Assembly: GCA_002428965.1 (NCBI GenBank)
Contig: DIYI01000012.1
Location: 62,001 to 126,000 of the forward strand
DNA length: 64,000 nt
Source of the DNA: Jejuia sp. UBA6058
GTDB taxonomy: Bacteria > Bacteroidota > Bacteroidia > Flavobacteriales > Flavobacteriaceae
Direction: 5' to 3'
In this document: piece by piece, positions 24,044-33,309 of the stretch
How the letters are laid out: the number at the start of each line of letters is the position of its first letter
Numbering within the stretch: the stretch's first letter is position 1
Notes under the pieces: generated by a model
What the model was told of the DNA's origin: nothing
The model's database searches: none
What the model saw: the letters and a program-made list of their open reading frames with translations, nothing else
Translations under genes and position numbers: made by a program

Positions 24044-24901
24044 ATGAAAAATATTAAATATATGCTACTGGCATCTGTATTGGTAATATCCTGTAAAAAC
24101 TCGAAAAAGGAACTAGAAAAAATCAATATTCTCGCCATTGAAAACCCTACAAATGTAGTTAAACTGAGCTCTGAAATTGCATGGCAAAAATTAAACCCAG
24201 CAAGAGGAGACAAAAGCCCACAAGCGGGAACAGTATGGGGAGATAGAAAAGGCACCGTAGCTACTGGTTTCTTAGCAAAATTTGTTGATGGCTTTTCCTC
24301 GCCACCACATATCCATAATGTAACTTATCGTGCTGTTGTTCTCAAAGGAAAAGTACACAACGATGATGCCGATGCAGAAAATATGTGGATGCCTCCAGGA
24401 AGTTTCTGGACACAACCTAAAGGACAACCTCATATAACTTCGGCTATGGGAGAAGAAAATATTGCCTATGTTGAAATTGATAGTGGCCCATATTTAGTAA
24501 AACCAGTAGGTGAAGCTTTTGACGAAGGTGAAAGACCTGTAAATGTTGATGCAAGAAACATTGTTTGGCTAAATAATAGTAGAACCAACTGGGTAAGCGC
24601 CGATAGTAATGCCGAAATAAGCTTCTTATGGGATCGTAAAGATGAATCCTATTTAAAAGGGCTTTTTGTGAAACTTCCTAAAGGATTTAAAGGGACAATT
24701 GAAAGTGATGGAAGCGTATTGCGCGCCATAATAATAACCAGCGAGTTAAATTATAAGTTACCCCAAACAGAAGAGGTAAAAGCTCTAGACGCTGGAAGCT
24801 CATTTAGTTCTACAGATAGAGCTCTTCATGAAATTTCGAACGACTCAAATGATGATGTTATTGTGTATATAAGAACCAATGGAAGCTTGAAGATAAATTA
24901 G
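24044..24901 (+). CDS. DUF4437 cupin-like lipoprotein
   Basis: 285 residues. A signal and lipobox (VISC, Cys17) are followed by two cupin-like beta domains. The first contains SSPPHIHNVTYRAVVLKGKV and WMPPGSFWTQPKGQPHITSA, whose histidines could hold a metal. The second covers about 160-280. This matches DUF4437. The family has no settled reaction, and here it is exported. It has its own promoter-like element and a strong terminator, so it is monocistronic. Confidence 0.8.
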   Translation: MKNIKYMLLASVLVISCKNSKKELEKINILAIENPTNVVKLSSEIAWQKLNPARGDKSPQAGTVWGDRKGTVATGFLAKFVDGFSSPPHIHNVTYRAVVLKGKVHNDDADAENMWMPPGSFWTQPKGQPHITSAMGEENIAYVEIDSGPYLVKPVGEAFDEGERPVNVDARNIVWLNNSRTNWVSADSNAEISFLWDRKDESYLKGLFVKLPKGFKGTIESDGSVLRAIIITSELNYKLPQTEEVKALDAGSSFSSTDRALHEISNDSNDDVIVYIRTNGSLKIN

Positions 24902-24931
24902 TGATAGGTGAAAAATGGACAATTATAAATG

Positions 24932-24960
24932 AAGGTGAGTTATCTCAACTCACCTTTTTT
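24932..24960 (+). terminator. Rho-independent terminator after the DUF4437 gene
   Basis: AAGGTGAGTT and AACTCACCTT form a perfect stem around the loop ATCTC, followed by T residues. Confidence 0.9.
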
Positions 24961-25065
24961 AGTTTAGTATATTTGGATTACTTACTTCTTTTTGGAAACA
25001 ATTTAACTTGATTCTAAGTATTCAAAAGTTTAATTTCCAAGTACCTAAATATAAAGTTTAATAAA

Positions 25066-25656
25066 ATGACCTCTGAAGACAAAAAGTGTTTTTTTAAATC
25101 AGTAATAACCTATATAGACGAAGAACTTCCTGAATACGTGTTAAACTATTTTACAAATGGTTTAACTGAAAAAAAACTAAAGAAAAATGAAGTCTTTATA
25201 GACACATCCAAAACACATAATGAAATAGGATTTATTGCGCAGGGACTTTTACGAGGTTTTTATATTGACGAAAAAGGCAATGAAGTAAATACTAGGTTTC
25301 TTAAAGAAGGTAATTTTGCTACCCACTACAAAGCCTTTATACTCCATGAACCCAGTCAATATACGTTTAAGGCGGTTGAACCTACAGAACTTCTATGCTT
25401 TGATAACAAGCACATTGAGAACTGTTATAAATTATACCCAAGTTTTGAAAAATTTGGTCGCTTAATGGCAGAAGCCATTATTATTAAAATGGATGACCGT
25501 TTAGAATCTCAACATTTTGATAACGCCGAAAAACGCTATTACGATTTTATGCAAGAATATCCAGATTTGCATAATCGGCTTTCCTTAGAACAAATTGCTA
25601 GCTATATTAGAATTACCAGACCCGCACTGAGTAGATTAAGAGGTAAAAAATCGTAA
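25066..25656 (+). CDS. Crp/Fnr-family regulator (first copy)
   Basis: 196 residues. The N-terminal cyclic-nucleotide-binding-like beta barrel (about 35-130: GFIAQGLLRGFYIDEKGNEV and LKEGNFATHYKAF) is followed by a long dimer helix and a short HTH (LSLEQIASYIRITRPALSRL) that ends the protein. The winged part seen in Crp is absent, as is common in Bacteroidota members. No clear cAMP-binding signature is seen, so the ligand is open. The beta-barrel gene follows after 62 bases and may be its target. Confidence 0.85.
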   Translation: MTSEDKKCFFKSVITYIDEELPEYVLNYFTNGLTEKKLKKNEVFIDTSKTHNEIGFIAQGLLRGFYIDEKGNEVNTRFLKEGNFATHYKAFILHEPSQYTFKAVEPTELLCFDNKHIENCYKLYPSFEKFGRLMAEAIIIKMDDRLESQHFDNAEKRYYDFMQEYPDLHNRLSLEQIASYIRITRPALSRLRGKKS

Positions 25657-25689
25657 CATAGGTTACGGATTCTTAGCTGTGTTGTCCAA

Positions 25690-25697
25690 TAAATTTG
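25690..25697 (+). promoter_or_regulatory. -7 element TAAATTTG of the outer-membrane barrel gene
   Basis: Matches TAnnTTTG, 21 bases before ATG 25719, so this gene probably has its own promoter rather than depending on the upstream Crp gene. Confidence 0.5.
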
Positions 25698-25718
25698 CGT
25701 CATTAATAAAATATAACA

Positions 25719-26378
25719 ATGATGAAAAATTTAAAATTAAGCACACTTTACATCATAATGATGTTTGCATGCGTAAGCGCATTTGCGCAAAACACTAAAA
25801 ATGAAACCTTTAAAAATTTTTACGTTAAACCTTATGCAGGTTTTATTGGAATTCAAAATATGGATTTACAACTCGCTGAGGGCAACCAAACAACAAACAT
25901 TACTGTTGAAAACGGTTTTGGGTTTGCAACAGGGATATCTTTAGGATATAATTTCAGCAAAAACATTACTGCCGAAGTTGGTTGGGAATATAAAAGCAAC
26001 GAGGTATCCATCACAAACAATGGGATAAAAAGCAATGGGGATTATGCTTCCAATTTTATCTATTTGAATGGTATTTATAATTTTAACACCACAGGTAAAT
26101 TAACACCCTATGTCGGTTTAGGCGCTTCATTAATACAAGAAATAGATTTTGATTTTGGTATGGGTGAAAACACCTCGTTTTCAGATTCTGGAAATATTGG
26201 ATTGCAAGGTATTGCTGGGTTGGATTATAATTTTTCAGAAAAATGGGCGTTGAACTGGGAAGCAAAATATGCGACTTTTAGTGAGTTTGATATGAAAAAT
26301 GAAGCCAACAATAATAAACTAAACAACCTAAAATACAATCCGTTTATATTCAATATTGGTGTAAAATATCGATTTTAA
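25719..26378 (+). CDS. Outer-membrane beta-barrel protein
   Basis: 219 residues. A signal peptide ends near VSAFAQ (about residue 23). The rest alternates hydrophobic and polar residues in eight or so beta strands (VKPYAGFIGIQNM, ATGISLGYNFSKNITAEVGW, LTPYVGLGASLI) and ends KYRF with a terminal Phe, typical of outer-membrane barrels of the OmpA/OprF N-terminal or OmpW-like type. No periplasmic peptidoglycan domain follows. Role unknown; small barrels of this kind act as pores, adhesins or structural proteins. Confidence 0.85.
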   Translation: MMKNLKLSTLYIIMMFACVSAFAQNTKNETFKNFYVKPYAGFIGIQNMDLQLAEGNQTTNITVENGFGFATGISLGYNFSKNITAEVGWEYKSNEVSITNNGIKSNGDYASNFIYLNGIYNFNTTGKLTPYVGLGASLIQEIDFDFGMGENTSFSDSGNIGLQGIAGLDYNFSEKWALNWEAKYATFSEFDMKNEANNNKLNNLKYNPFIFNIGVKYRF

Positions 26379-26398
26379 AACTAATTGCTGTAATAAAA

Positions 26399-26430
26399 AG
26401 CGGTTAATCGTAATGACTTAACCGCTATTT
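26399..26430 (+). terminator. Terminator after the barrel gene
   Basis: AGCGGTTAA (26399-26407) and TTAACCGCT (26418-26426) form a perfect 9-bp stem; the T-rich tail is short (ATTTT). Confidence 0.7.
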
Positions 26431-26550
26431 TAGCTTTGTTTTGAGGATTGAAAAATTTAAATTACAATAGCACCTTTAAACAGAATTTAATTTGAACAAA
26501 GAATAACAAAAAACATCTATTTCATCAAATTAGCAAGCAACTGGATTAAA

Positions 26551-27129
26551 ATGAACACTAAACAATTAAAGTCTGCATTTCAAAATATAAACCCAGATAT
26601 TTCCGACACTGAATGGCTTTCAATAAAAGAAAACGTAGTTGAGCTAAAACTAAACCGAAAAGACGATCTTTTTAAGGAAGGACAATTGCAGAAATATATA
26701 GCCTTTATAAACAAAGGATTAATACGCGAGTTTTTTATAGATAATGAGGGTAATGAAAATACGGTATGGTTCTTTCAAGAAGATAATTTTGCAACAGACT
26801 ATTCATCGTTTTTAAGAAATGCCCCCACCAAAAACACCTTTACTTGTTTGGAACCAACTGAACTTATCTTGATACCAAGAGACGTTATTCTAAAAACTTA
26901 TGACAACTACCCATCATTTGAACGCTTTGGTAGATTGATTGCAGAAATGGCATTAATTCAGCTTCAAGATCGTATAGACAACTTTCATTTTCTTTCTGCG
27001 GAAGAGCGTTACCTAAAGTACATCAAAACCTATCCAAATCTTTTCCAACGTATTTCACTTACTCACCTTTCTTCTTTTCTTGGTATTCAAAGACCTTCCT
27101 TAAGTCGAATTCGCAAAAAACTACTTTAA
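26551..27129 (+). CDS. Crp/Fnr-family regulator (second copy)
   Basis: 192 residues, the same build as the regulator at 25.1 kb: a beta-barrel effector domain (YIAFINKGLIREFFIDNEGN, FFQEDNFATDYSSFL), a helix pair (YPSFERFGRLIAEMALIQLQ), and a short HTH (LTHLSSFLGIQRPSLSRIRK) at the very end. The two share the barrel and helix layout and are paralogues. It precedes the NAD(P)-binding and GNAT genes on the same strand after 73 bases, so those may be its targets. Confidence 0.85.
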   Translation: MNTKQLKSAFQNINPDISDTEWLSIKENVVELKLNRKDDLFKEGQLQKYIAFINKGLIREFFIDNEGNENTVWFFQEDNFATDYSSFLRNAPTKNTFTCLEPTELILIPRDVILKTYDNYPSFERFGRLIAEMALIQLQDRIDNFHFLSAEERYLKYIKTYPNLFQRISLTHLSSFLGIQRPSLSRIRKKLL

Positions 27130-27202
27130 CATCATTTTGTAACATAGGTGTCAGGTAGTACCAAGGTTGCCCAATTACTTTTGTATAAACAAAATTATAG
27201 AT

Positions 27203-27835
27203 ATGAAAGTATTACTATTTGGAGCAACTGGCTTCACAGGAAAAGCGGTACTCCCAGAATTATTAGCCAAAAATCATAAGGTAACGGCATTGGTCAGATC
27301 GAAAGAACGTGTTCTGATAAAACACCCCAATCTTCAAATCATAGAAGGTGATGTGCTAGATGACGTCCAAATTCACCAAGCTATGGAAGGACAAGAAGCC
27401 GTTATTAATTGTATGGGAAAAAATAAAGGAAGTGCAAATAACTTGATTTCTGGCCTTACCAAAAAAATAATTAGTGCCATGGAAGAAGAACAAGTTAAAA
27501 GGCTCATTGCACTAAGTAATGTTGGCGCAGGCGATAGCTACGAAACCCAACCTTTTGTTTTTAGAGTAATATTATTACCCACAATACTACGTTGGCTTAA
27601 ACTTTTAATTGAAGATAAAAACATCATGGAACCTTTGATTAAAAAAAGTAATTTGAACTGGACAGTTCTAAGATTTCCAAAAATTTCTGAGAAACCTTCT
27701 CAAAAACGAATTCTAATTTCCCAAGATGGTAAAGGGCTCTCATTTAGTATTAGTCTAAAAGATTGTGCTGAATTTATTGTGAGCCAACTCACTGACAAAA
27801 GTTTGTGGTATAAAACCCCTTCAATAAGTAATTAA
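27203..27835 (+). CDS. NAD(P)-binding protein (NmrA/SDR-like)
   Basis: 210 residues from ATG 27203; a TTG 36 bases upstream adds residues with no role in the fold. The dinucleotide motif is GATGFTGKAVLPELL (residues 7-21), and the product continues as an atypical SDR of the NmrA-like kind (EGDVLDDVQIHQAM, then AVINCMGKNKGS, then LIALSNVGAGDS). The classical YxxxK catalytic pair is not obvious, so it may be a sensor or a reductase. It sits 13 bases before a GNAT gene and is likely co-transcribed with it. Confidence 0.8.
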   Translation: MKVLLFGATGFTGKAVLPELLAKNHKVTALVRSKERVLIKHPNLQIIEGDVLDDVQIHQAMEGQEAVINCMGKNKGSANNLISGLTKKIISAMEEEQVKRLIALSNVGAGDSYETQPFVFRVILLPTILRWLKLLIEDKNIMEPLIKKSNLNWTVLRFPKISEKPSQKRILISQDGKGLSFSISLKDCAEFIVSQLTDKSLWYKTPSISN

Positions 27836-27848
27836 ACACCAGAAAAAA

Positions 27849-28448
27849 ATGATAAAAGCAACAAGAAAGGACAAAAAACGTGTACTTGAAATATTAACTG
27901 AAGCCTTTTGGGATGACCCTCATATCCTGTGGTTTACAGGACAAGGCTCAAATAAAAAGAAAGGTATTGAAACGATGATGTCACATGCATTTGAGATGGC
28001 AATTACAAGAGGTGAGGTATACTTAAGTAACGATAAAGACGCTATAGCCATTTGGCGGAACTCAAGTAAAACGGTTGTAAATATTAATACTTTTTGGGAA
28101 AATCTAAAATTTTTGTACCATTTCGGCTTCAAAAAAGTAAAAGCAATTGCAGCATTAGAACGCTCAGTGAAACAATGGTATCCTAAAAATACACCATTTT
28201 ATTACCTGTACATTATTGGAACTTCAAAGAAGAGTCGTGGTAAAGGTTTAAGTAGTTTATTAATGAATCCTATTTTAAAGGAAGCGGATGATCAAGATAT
28301 ACCTGTATATTTGGAAACAGCGAATTCCCAAAACCTTGCGATTTACAACAAAAAAGGTTTTGATAACTACAAAGAGATTTCAGTTTCTGGAGATAATCCT
28401 ATAACATTGTATTTGATGAAGAGGGAACCAAAATTACCTAAAACATAA
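27849..28448 (+). CDS. GNAT-family N-acetyltransferase
   Basis: 199 residues. The acetyl-CoA motif A region is seen in YYLYIIGTSKKSRGKGLSSL (about 117-136), with the R/Q-x-x-G-x-G/A-like RGKGLSS, and motif B in PVYLETANSQNLAIYNKKGF (about 157-176). The N-terminal 110 residues bind the acceptor, whose identity cannot be read. It follows the NAD(P)-binding gene after 13 bases. About 140 bases without a feature separate it from the convergent folK fusion. Confidence 0.85.
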   Translation: MIKATRKDKKRVLEILTEAFWDDPHILWFTGQGSNKKKGIETMMSHAFEMAITRGEVYLSNDKDAIAIWRNSSKTVVNINTFWENLKFLYHFGFKKVKAIAALERSVKQWYPKNTPFYYLYIIGTSKKSRGKGLSSLLMNPILKEADDQDIPVYLETANSQNLAIYNKKGFDNYKEISVSGDNPITLYLMKREPKLPKT

Positions 28449-28592
28449 GTTGGTATTTTATGATTTTTAAGCTCTCACTTTTATCTTAAAAGTACTTTTC
28501 CTCAAAACACAAATTGATATTTCTAACTTTGTTATCAAAACAGTATAGTTTTTAAAGTTCAATAAGACTACTACGATAAATAAAGTTAGAAC

Positions 28593-29723
28593 TCACCCCT
28601 TCAAAACCTCTCTCAAAACCCATAAATAATCCACCCGATTATCAACAAAATCCCTATCCGAAATATCAATAATTTTTACATTCAAATCGGTTTGGGCTTT
28701 TAAAAACTCTAAGTATCCGGCATTAATGTTTTCTAAATAATTATCTTCAATATTTTGCTCGTACTCACGCCCGCGTTTCTTAATGTTTTCCTGTAATCGT
28801 TCCGTATTTTGGTAGAGATACACATAAAGTTCAGGCTTCTTAATATCTTTATACATTAAGTTGAACAATTTTCGGTACAAATTAAACTCATCACCCTTTA
28901 AAGTCACCTTTGAGAAAATCAATGATTTAATTACGTAGTAGTCGCTTACGATAAAGTCTTTAAATAAATCGAGCTGAGATAAATCATCTGAAATTTGCTG
29001 ATAGCGGTCCGCCAGAAATGACATTTCTAAAGGAAAAGCATAGCGATTTGCATCTTCATAAAATTTGGGCAAAAACGGATTATCAGCAAATCGTTCCAAT
29101 ATCAACTTTGCATTAAAATCTTGAGCTATTTTAGTGGCTAAACTTGTTTTTCCAGCACCTATATTCCCTTCAATAGCAATGTAATTGTATTTTGAAAAAT
29201 TGAATTGCTTACTTGGGTTTTTTAGCCAAATATTTATCGGCTCTAAAACAGATTTGTCTTCACATGCTTCCAACAACTCCGAAACGGTTTTGCCCAACTT
29301 AGGATGAATCACTTTTGATGCAATATCATTAAGGGGTAACAACACAAACTTGCGCTTTTGCATTTCAGGATGTGGCACTTTTAGTGTTTTTGTATTTATA
29401 ATCGCATCTTCAGCAAACACAATATCCAAGTCAATTGTTCGTGCTTCGTAACCTTCTGTTTGGGTTCTAGTTCTACCCAATTCCGTTTCAATGTGTAACA
29501 GATGCTCTAGAACCTTTTGAGGTTTCAAATAACTATCCAAAACCAAACAACAATTTAAAAAATCGTCACCTTCAAAACCAAACGCAGGAGATTGGTATAC
29601 TTTAGAAATCAGCTTGATATTACCAATACGTTGATGAATGGCATCTACAGCTTTTTGAAGGTTTTTAAATTTATCACCTTTATTACTTCCGAGAGCAATA
29701 TGATATATTGTTGGTTTTATCAT
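28593..29723 (-). CDS. folK: FolK-deoxynucleoside kinase fusion protein
   Basis: 376 residues. Residues 1-160 are 6-hydroxymethyl-dihydropterin pyrophosphokinase: GSNKGDKFKNLQ, the PAFGFEGDDFLNC region, ELGRTRTQTEGYEARTIDLD with the two metal-binding Asp residues, and VPHPEMQKRKFVLLPL. From about 178 to 376 a deoxynucleoside kinase follows, with the P-loop GNIGAGKT (186-193), LILERFADNPFLPKFYED and KKRGREYEQNIEDNYL. So one chain serves folate synthesis and dNTP salvage. The fusion is known in Bacteroidota. Confidence 0.93.
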   Translation of the reverse strand: MIKPTIYHIALGSNKGDKFKNLQKAVDAIHQRIGNIKLISKVYQSPAFGFEGDDFLNCCLVLDSYLKPQKVLEHLLHIETELGRTRTQTEGYEARTIDLDIVFAEDAIINTKTLKVPHPEMQKRKFVLLPLNDIASKVIHPKLGKTVSELLEACEDKSVLEPINIWLKNPSKQFNFSKYNYIAIEGNIGAGKTSLATKIAQDFNAKLILERFADNPFLPKFYEDANRYAFPLEMSFLADRYQQISDDLSQLDLFKDFIVSDYYVIKSLIFSKVTLKGDEFNLYRKLFNLMYKDIKKPELYVYLYQNTERLQENIKKRGREYEQNIEDNYLENINAGYLEFLKAQTDLNVKIIDISDRDFVDNRVDYLWVLREVLKG

Positions 29724-29794
29724 GCGGAACCCAAAATAGTAAAAAGTAAAGGTTTTACTTTATATTTACAGAACGTATTTATCCACAATTATAA

Positions 29795-30499
29795 ATGACG
29801 CTTAAAGACAAACTCCTTGCCCAACGTATTTACTTATTACTAGGCGGATTATTCATAACATCATTAGTAGTTTCAAACTTAATTTTCCAAAAGTTTTTTT
29901 ATTGGTACCCGTTTGATGTGGAGATTTTTGGAAGTAAGCTTTTTGAGATTTCAGTGGGTATTTTACCTTATCCTATCACATTTTTAATTACCGATTTAAT
30001 TAGTGAAATCTATGGCAAAAAAAGAGCAAATGATATTGTGGTAGTTGGCATTTTCGCATCTCTATTTTCACTCTTAATTATTTATATAGCCGATATTGTT
30101 CCTGCAACACCGTGGGCTCCTGTGGATAACGAAATGTTTAAAACGGTTTTTGGTAATTCCACAATTGCCGTTTTTGCGAGCATGTTAACGTATTTATTTG
30201 CGCAATTTGTGGATATTCAAATTTACCACTTCTGGAAAAGACTTACCAAAGGCAAACACCTTTGGCTTAGGAATAATTTCTCTACCTGGTTTTCTCAGTT
30301 TGTAGATACGTTTACCATTATTTTTTTATTGTGTTCCTTTGGCATCATAGATTGGGCAAACTTTAAAGGTCTTTTGGTCAGTGGGTTTCTCTTTAAGGTA
30401 TTTGTAGCAATTTTAGACACGCCTTTTTTATATTTAGGTGTGCACATATTCAGAAAACGTTTCAAACTGCAGGTAAATGAGGAGATTGACCTCCTTTAG
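29795..30499 (+). CDS. yhhQ: Queuosine-precursor transporter (YhhQ family)
   Basis: 234 residues with about six membrane helices. The family signature is clear: YPITFLITDLISEIYGKKRA (about 56-75), WAPVDNEMFKTVFGN, FASMLTYLFAQFVDIQIYHF (about 128-147) and RNNFSTWFSQFVDTFTIIFL. This family (VUT_1) takes up queuine-type bases for tRNA modification. No other queuosine gene is nearby. It is divergent from the folK fusion gene. Confidence 0.9.
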   Translation: MTLKDKLLAQRIYLLLGGLFITSLVVSNLIFQKFFYWYPFDVEIFGSKLFEISVGILPYPITFLITDLISEIYGKKRANDIVVVGIFASLFSLLIIYIADIVPATPWAPVDNEMFKTVFGNSTIAVFASMLTYLFAQFVDIQIYHFWKRLTKGKHLWLRNNFSTWFSQFVDTFTIIFLLCSFGIIDWANFKGLLVSGFLFKVFVAILDTPFLYLGVHIFRKRFKLQVNEEIDLL

Positions 30500-30550
30500 T
30501 ATTTAACAATAAATTTACCATTTTCATCTTTTTAGCATCCTTTTTGCGTA

Positions 30551-30558
30551 TATCTTTG
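30551..30558 (+). promoter_or_regulatory. -7 element TATCTTTG of the AsmA-like gene
   Basis: Matches TAnnTTTG, 25 bases before ATG 30584. Confidence 0.45.
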
Positions 30559-30583
30559 TGTACGCACCAATTTAAAATTCTTT

Positions 30584-33262
30584 ATGAAAAAAGTCTTCAA
30601 AATTATCGGTATCACCCTACTTATTATAATTCTACTTTTAATCGCTTTACCTTTTGCATTTCAAGGGCAAATAAAAGACATGGTAAAACGCTTTATCAAT
30701 GAAAATGTTAATGCCAAAGTAGAGTTTACCAATGTTAACCTAAGTTTTATAAAAAGCTTCCCGCAAGCTTATATTGATGTTAACGATTTGGTGATTACCA
30801 ATTTTGAACCTTTTAAAGATGAAACATTAATGTCTGCGAAGGACATTGCCTTTACCATGTCTGTTAAAGAACTATTCAAAAGCGCTGATGATGGTCCGAT
30901 AGTGGTAAATACCATCAATATTGACGAAGCATTGTTAACTCTTAAGACCGATAAATTTGGCAATAACAATTATGACATAACCAAAGACAACGAAAACCAA
31001 TCTTCGGATGAAAGCACTGGTGGTGGATTTGCTTTTGATATTGAAGATTACCAAATAAATAACAGCGCGTTTTCATATATAGATGAAGGTTCTAATATTT
31101 TACTTCAAATTACAGAATTGAATCACGAGGGTCATGGCATATTTTCGACAGAAACTTCAGAATTAAACACGAAAAGCGAAGCCAATGTGAGTATTTCGTT
31201 AGACAGCACTAACTATTTAAATAGTAATCCTATAAAATTAGATGCACTGATCGATTTAGATTTAGAAAATTCAAAATACACCTTTAAAGACAACAAAGGG
31301 TACATAAATGATTTACCTATTGAATTTCAAGGCTTTATACAACAGGTTGAAAACGGACAGCAAATTGATCTTACATTTGAAAACCCAGAATCTGACTTTA
31401 AAAATTTCCTTGCGGTAATTCCAAAAACCTTTTCAAAGAATATTGAAGGCGTTAAAACCACTGGAGATTTTAAAGTAAAAGGTATTGTAAAAGGTTTAAG
31501 TTCAGAAGAGACCATTCCTAATTTAGATATCAGTATTACTTCTAATAATGCTTCATTCAAATATCCAGATCTACCAAAACGTGTGAGTAACATTTCAATT
31601 GACACTCACATAAAAAATGAAACGGGAAAGGCAGACGATACTTACATCAACATCAAAACTTTGGACTTTAAAATCGATGAAGATGTATTTAAATCTTCTG
31701 CAACTTTAAGAAATCTTACTAAAAATATGCTGGTTAACGCCAATGTTGATGGTGTTTTGAATTTAGCAAATATTACGAAAGTGTATCCTGTTGAATTGGA
31801 AAATACATTAACCGGAATTTTAAAAGGTAGAATCAAAACATCTTTCGACATGAAAGCTCTTGAAACCAATGCGTACAACCGTATTAAAAATAAGGGTTCT
31901 GCAAGTATTACCAATTTTGTGTTTTCTTCAGAAGATATTGTGAATCCCATTCATATTTCAAAAGCAAACATGTCGTTTAATCCTGGAACCGTTACACTTA
32001 ATAATTTTCAAGCCAAAACTGGTGATAGTGATTTAGAGGCTAATGGATCGATTAAAAATTTATTGGGTTTTCTATTGAGTGATAATACGCTGAAAGGTAA
32101 TTTTAACGTGAATTCGAAGTTATTCAAAGTCAGTGATTTTATGACTGAAGACACGGCTGTTTCAGAGGGCAATAAAACAACGAGTGATGAAGAATCTCTT
32201 AAAATCCCAGCCTTTTTGGAATGCGCTATAAATGCGAATGCCCAAACCGTTATTTATGATAATTTAAACTTAAAAGATGTAAAAGGCACGCTTTATATTA
32301 AGGATCAAAAAGCCTTTCTTAAGAATATGACATCTTCCATTTTTGATGGTAAGTTAGCTATAAATGGTGATGTATCAACAAAAGATGAAACGCCTAAATT
32401 TAATTTAAAACTCGGCGCAAACGATTTTGATATTGCCCAGTCCTTTAAAAACATGGAACTGCTACAAAACTTAGCGCCAATTGCCCAATTGTTTCAAGGA
32501 AAATTAAACACAACTTTAAACCTTTCAGGATCTTTAGACGAAGAGTTCTCACCAGTATTAAGCTCAGTTTCTGGTGATGCTTTGGCTGAATTATTGACAA
32601 CAAAAATCAATACTCAAGATGGACTTTTAAATGCTTTAGAAGGCTCTCTAAATTTTATTGATTTTGACAAGTTGGATATAAATGATGTAAAAACACAATT
32701 AGAATTTGCTGATGGAAAGGTTGCGGTAAAGCCCTTCGATTTAAAATATGAAGATATTGAGATTAAAATTTCTGGAGCTCATGGTTTTGATAAGTCGGTT
32801 GATTACAATGCGGTATTTAATGTTCCCGCTAAATATTTGGGAAGCGAAGTAAATCGGCTCATTGGTCAAATTAATGATAATGAAGTTAATAATATTACTA
32901 TTCCGGTTACTGCAAGTATTACTGGGGATTTTAACAATCCGAATGTTACCACTGATTTGAGTAGTGGGGTTAAAAACTTAACCAATCAGTTGATTGAAAT
33001 TCAAAAGCAAAAGTTATTAAATCAAGGCAAGGACAAAGTGAAAGATTTAATTGGTGATGTTATTGGTGGCAATAAAACTAAAACAGATTCTATTAAAAAT
33101 AAACAAAGCAGTACTGTAGAATATGTAATAAGCGATATTTTAAAATCTAAAAAACCACAAGATTCGACTTCTAATAGTTCAAACTCTACTGAAAAAGGCG
33201 TTAAGAACTTACTTGGAGGTTTGTTGGGCGGTAATAAAAAGGAAAAAGACACCGTAAAATAA
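30584..33262 (+). CDS. AsmA-like inner-membrane protein
   Basis: 892 residues. A single N-terminal membrane helix (about 5-27, IIGITLLIIILLLIALPFAF) anchors a very large, strand-rich domain of the AsmA/DUF748 kind, with repeated blocks such as GDFKVKGIVKG, NVDGVLNLANITKV and NGSIKNLLGFLLSDN. The C-terminal part (about 700-800, DGLLNALEGSLNFIDFDKLD and DGKVAVKPFDLKYEDIEIKI) is the AsmA C-terminal domain. A low-complexity tail rich in Ser, Asn, Lys and Gly follows. Related AsmA-like proteins help maintain the outer membrane and move lipids between membranes. Confidence 0.85.
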   Translation: MKKVFKIIGITLLIIILLLIALPFAFQGQIKDMVKRFINENVNAKVEFTNVNLSFIKSFPQAYIDVNDLVITNFEPFKDETLMSAKDIAFTMSVKELFKSADDGPIVVNTINIDEALLTLKTDKFGNNNYDITKDNENQSSDESTGGGFAFDIEDYQINNSAFSYIDEGSNILLQITELNHEGHGIFSTETSELNTKSEANVSISLDSTNYLNSNPIKLDALIDLDLENSKYTFKDNKGYINDLPIEFQGFIQQVENGQQIDLTFENPESDFKNFLAVIPKTFSKNIEGVKTTGDFKVKGIVKGLSSEETIPNLDISITSNNASFKYPDLPKRVSNISIDTHIKNETGKADDTYINIKTLDFKIDEDVFKSSATLRNLTKNMLVNANVDGVLNLANITKVYPVELENTLTGILKGRIKTSFDMKALETNAYNRIKNKGSASITNFVFSSEDIVNPIHISKANMSFNPGTVTLNNFQAKTGDSDLEANGSIKNLLGFLLSDNTLKGNFNVNSKLFKVSDFMTEDTAVSEGNKTTSDEESLKIPAFLECAINANAQTVIYDNLNLKDVKGTLYIKDQKAFLKNMTSSIFDGKLAINGDVSTKDETPKFNLKLGANDFDIAQSFKNMELLQNLAPIAQLFQGKLNTTLNLSGSLDEEFSPVLSSVSGDALAELLTTKINTQDGLLNALEGSLNFIDFDKLDINDVKTQLEFADGKVAVKPFDLKYEDIEIKISGAHGFDKSVDYNAVFNVPAKYLGSEVNRLIGQINDNEVNNITIPVTASITGDFNNPNVTTDLSSGVKNLTNQLIEIQKQKLLNQGKDKVKDLIGDVIGGNKTKTDSIKNKQSSTVEYVISDILKSKKPQDSTSNSSNSTEKGVKNLLGGLLGGNKKEKDTVK

Positions 33263-33309
33263 GTAAGCCGTTTTTGTAAGCTTTAAGTGTTTTGTACCAC
33301 AAAGCATCT

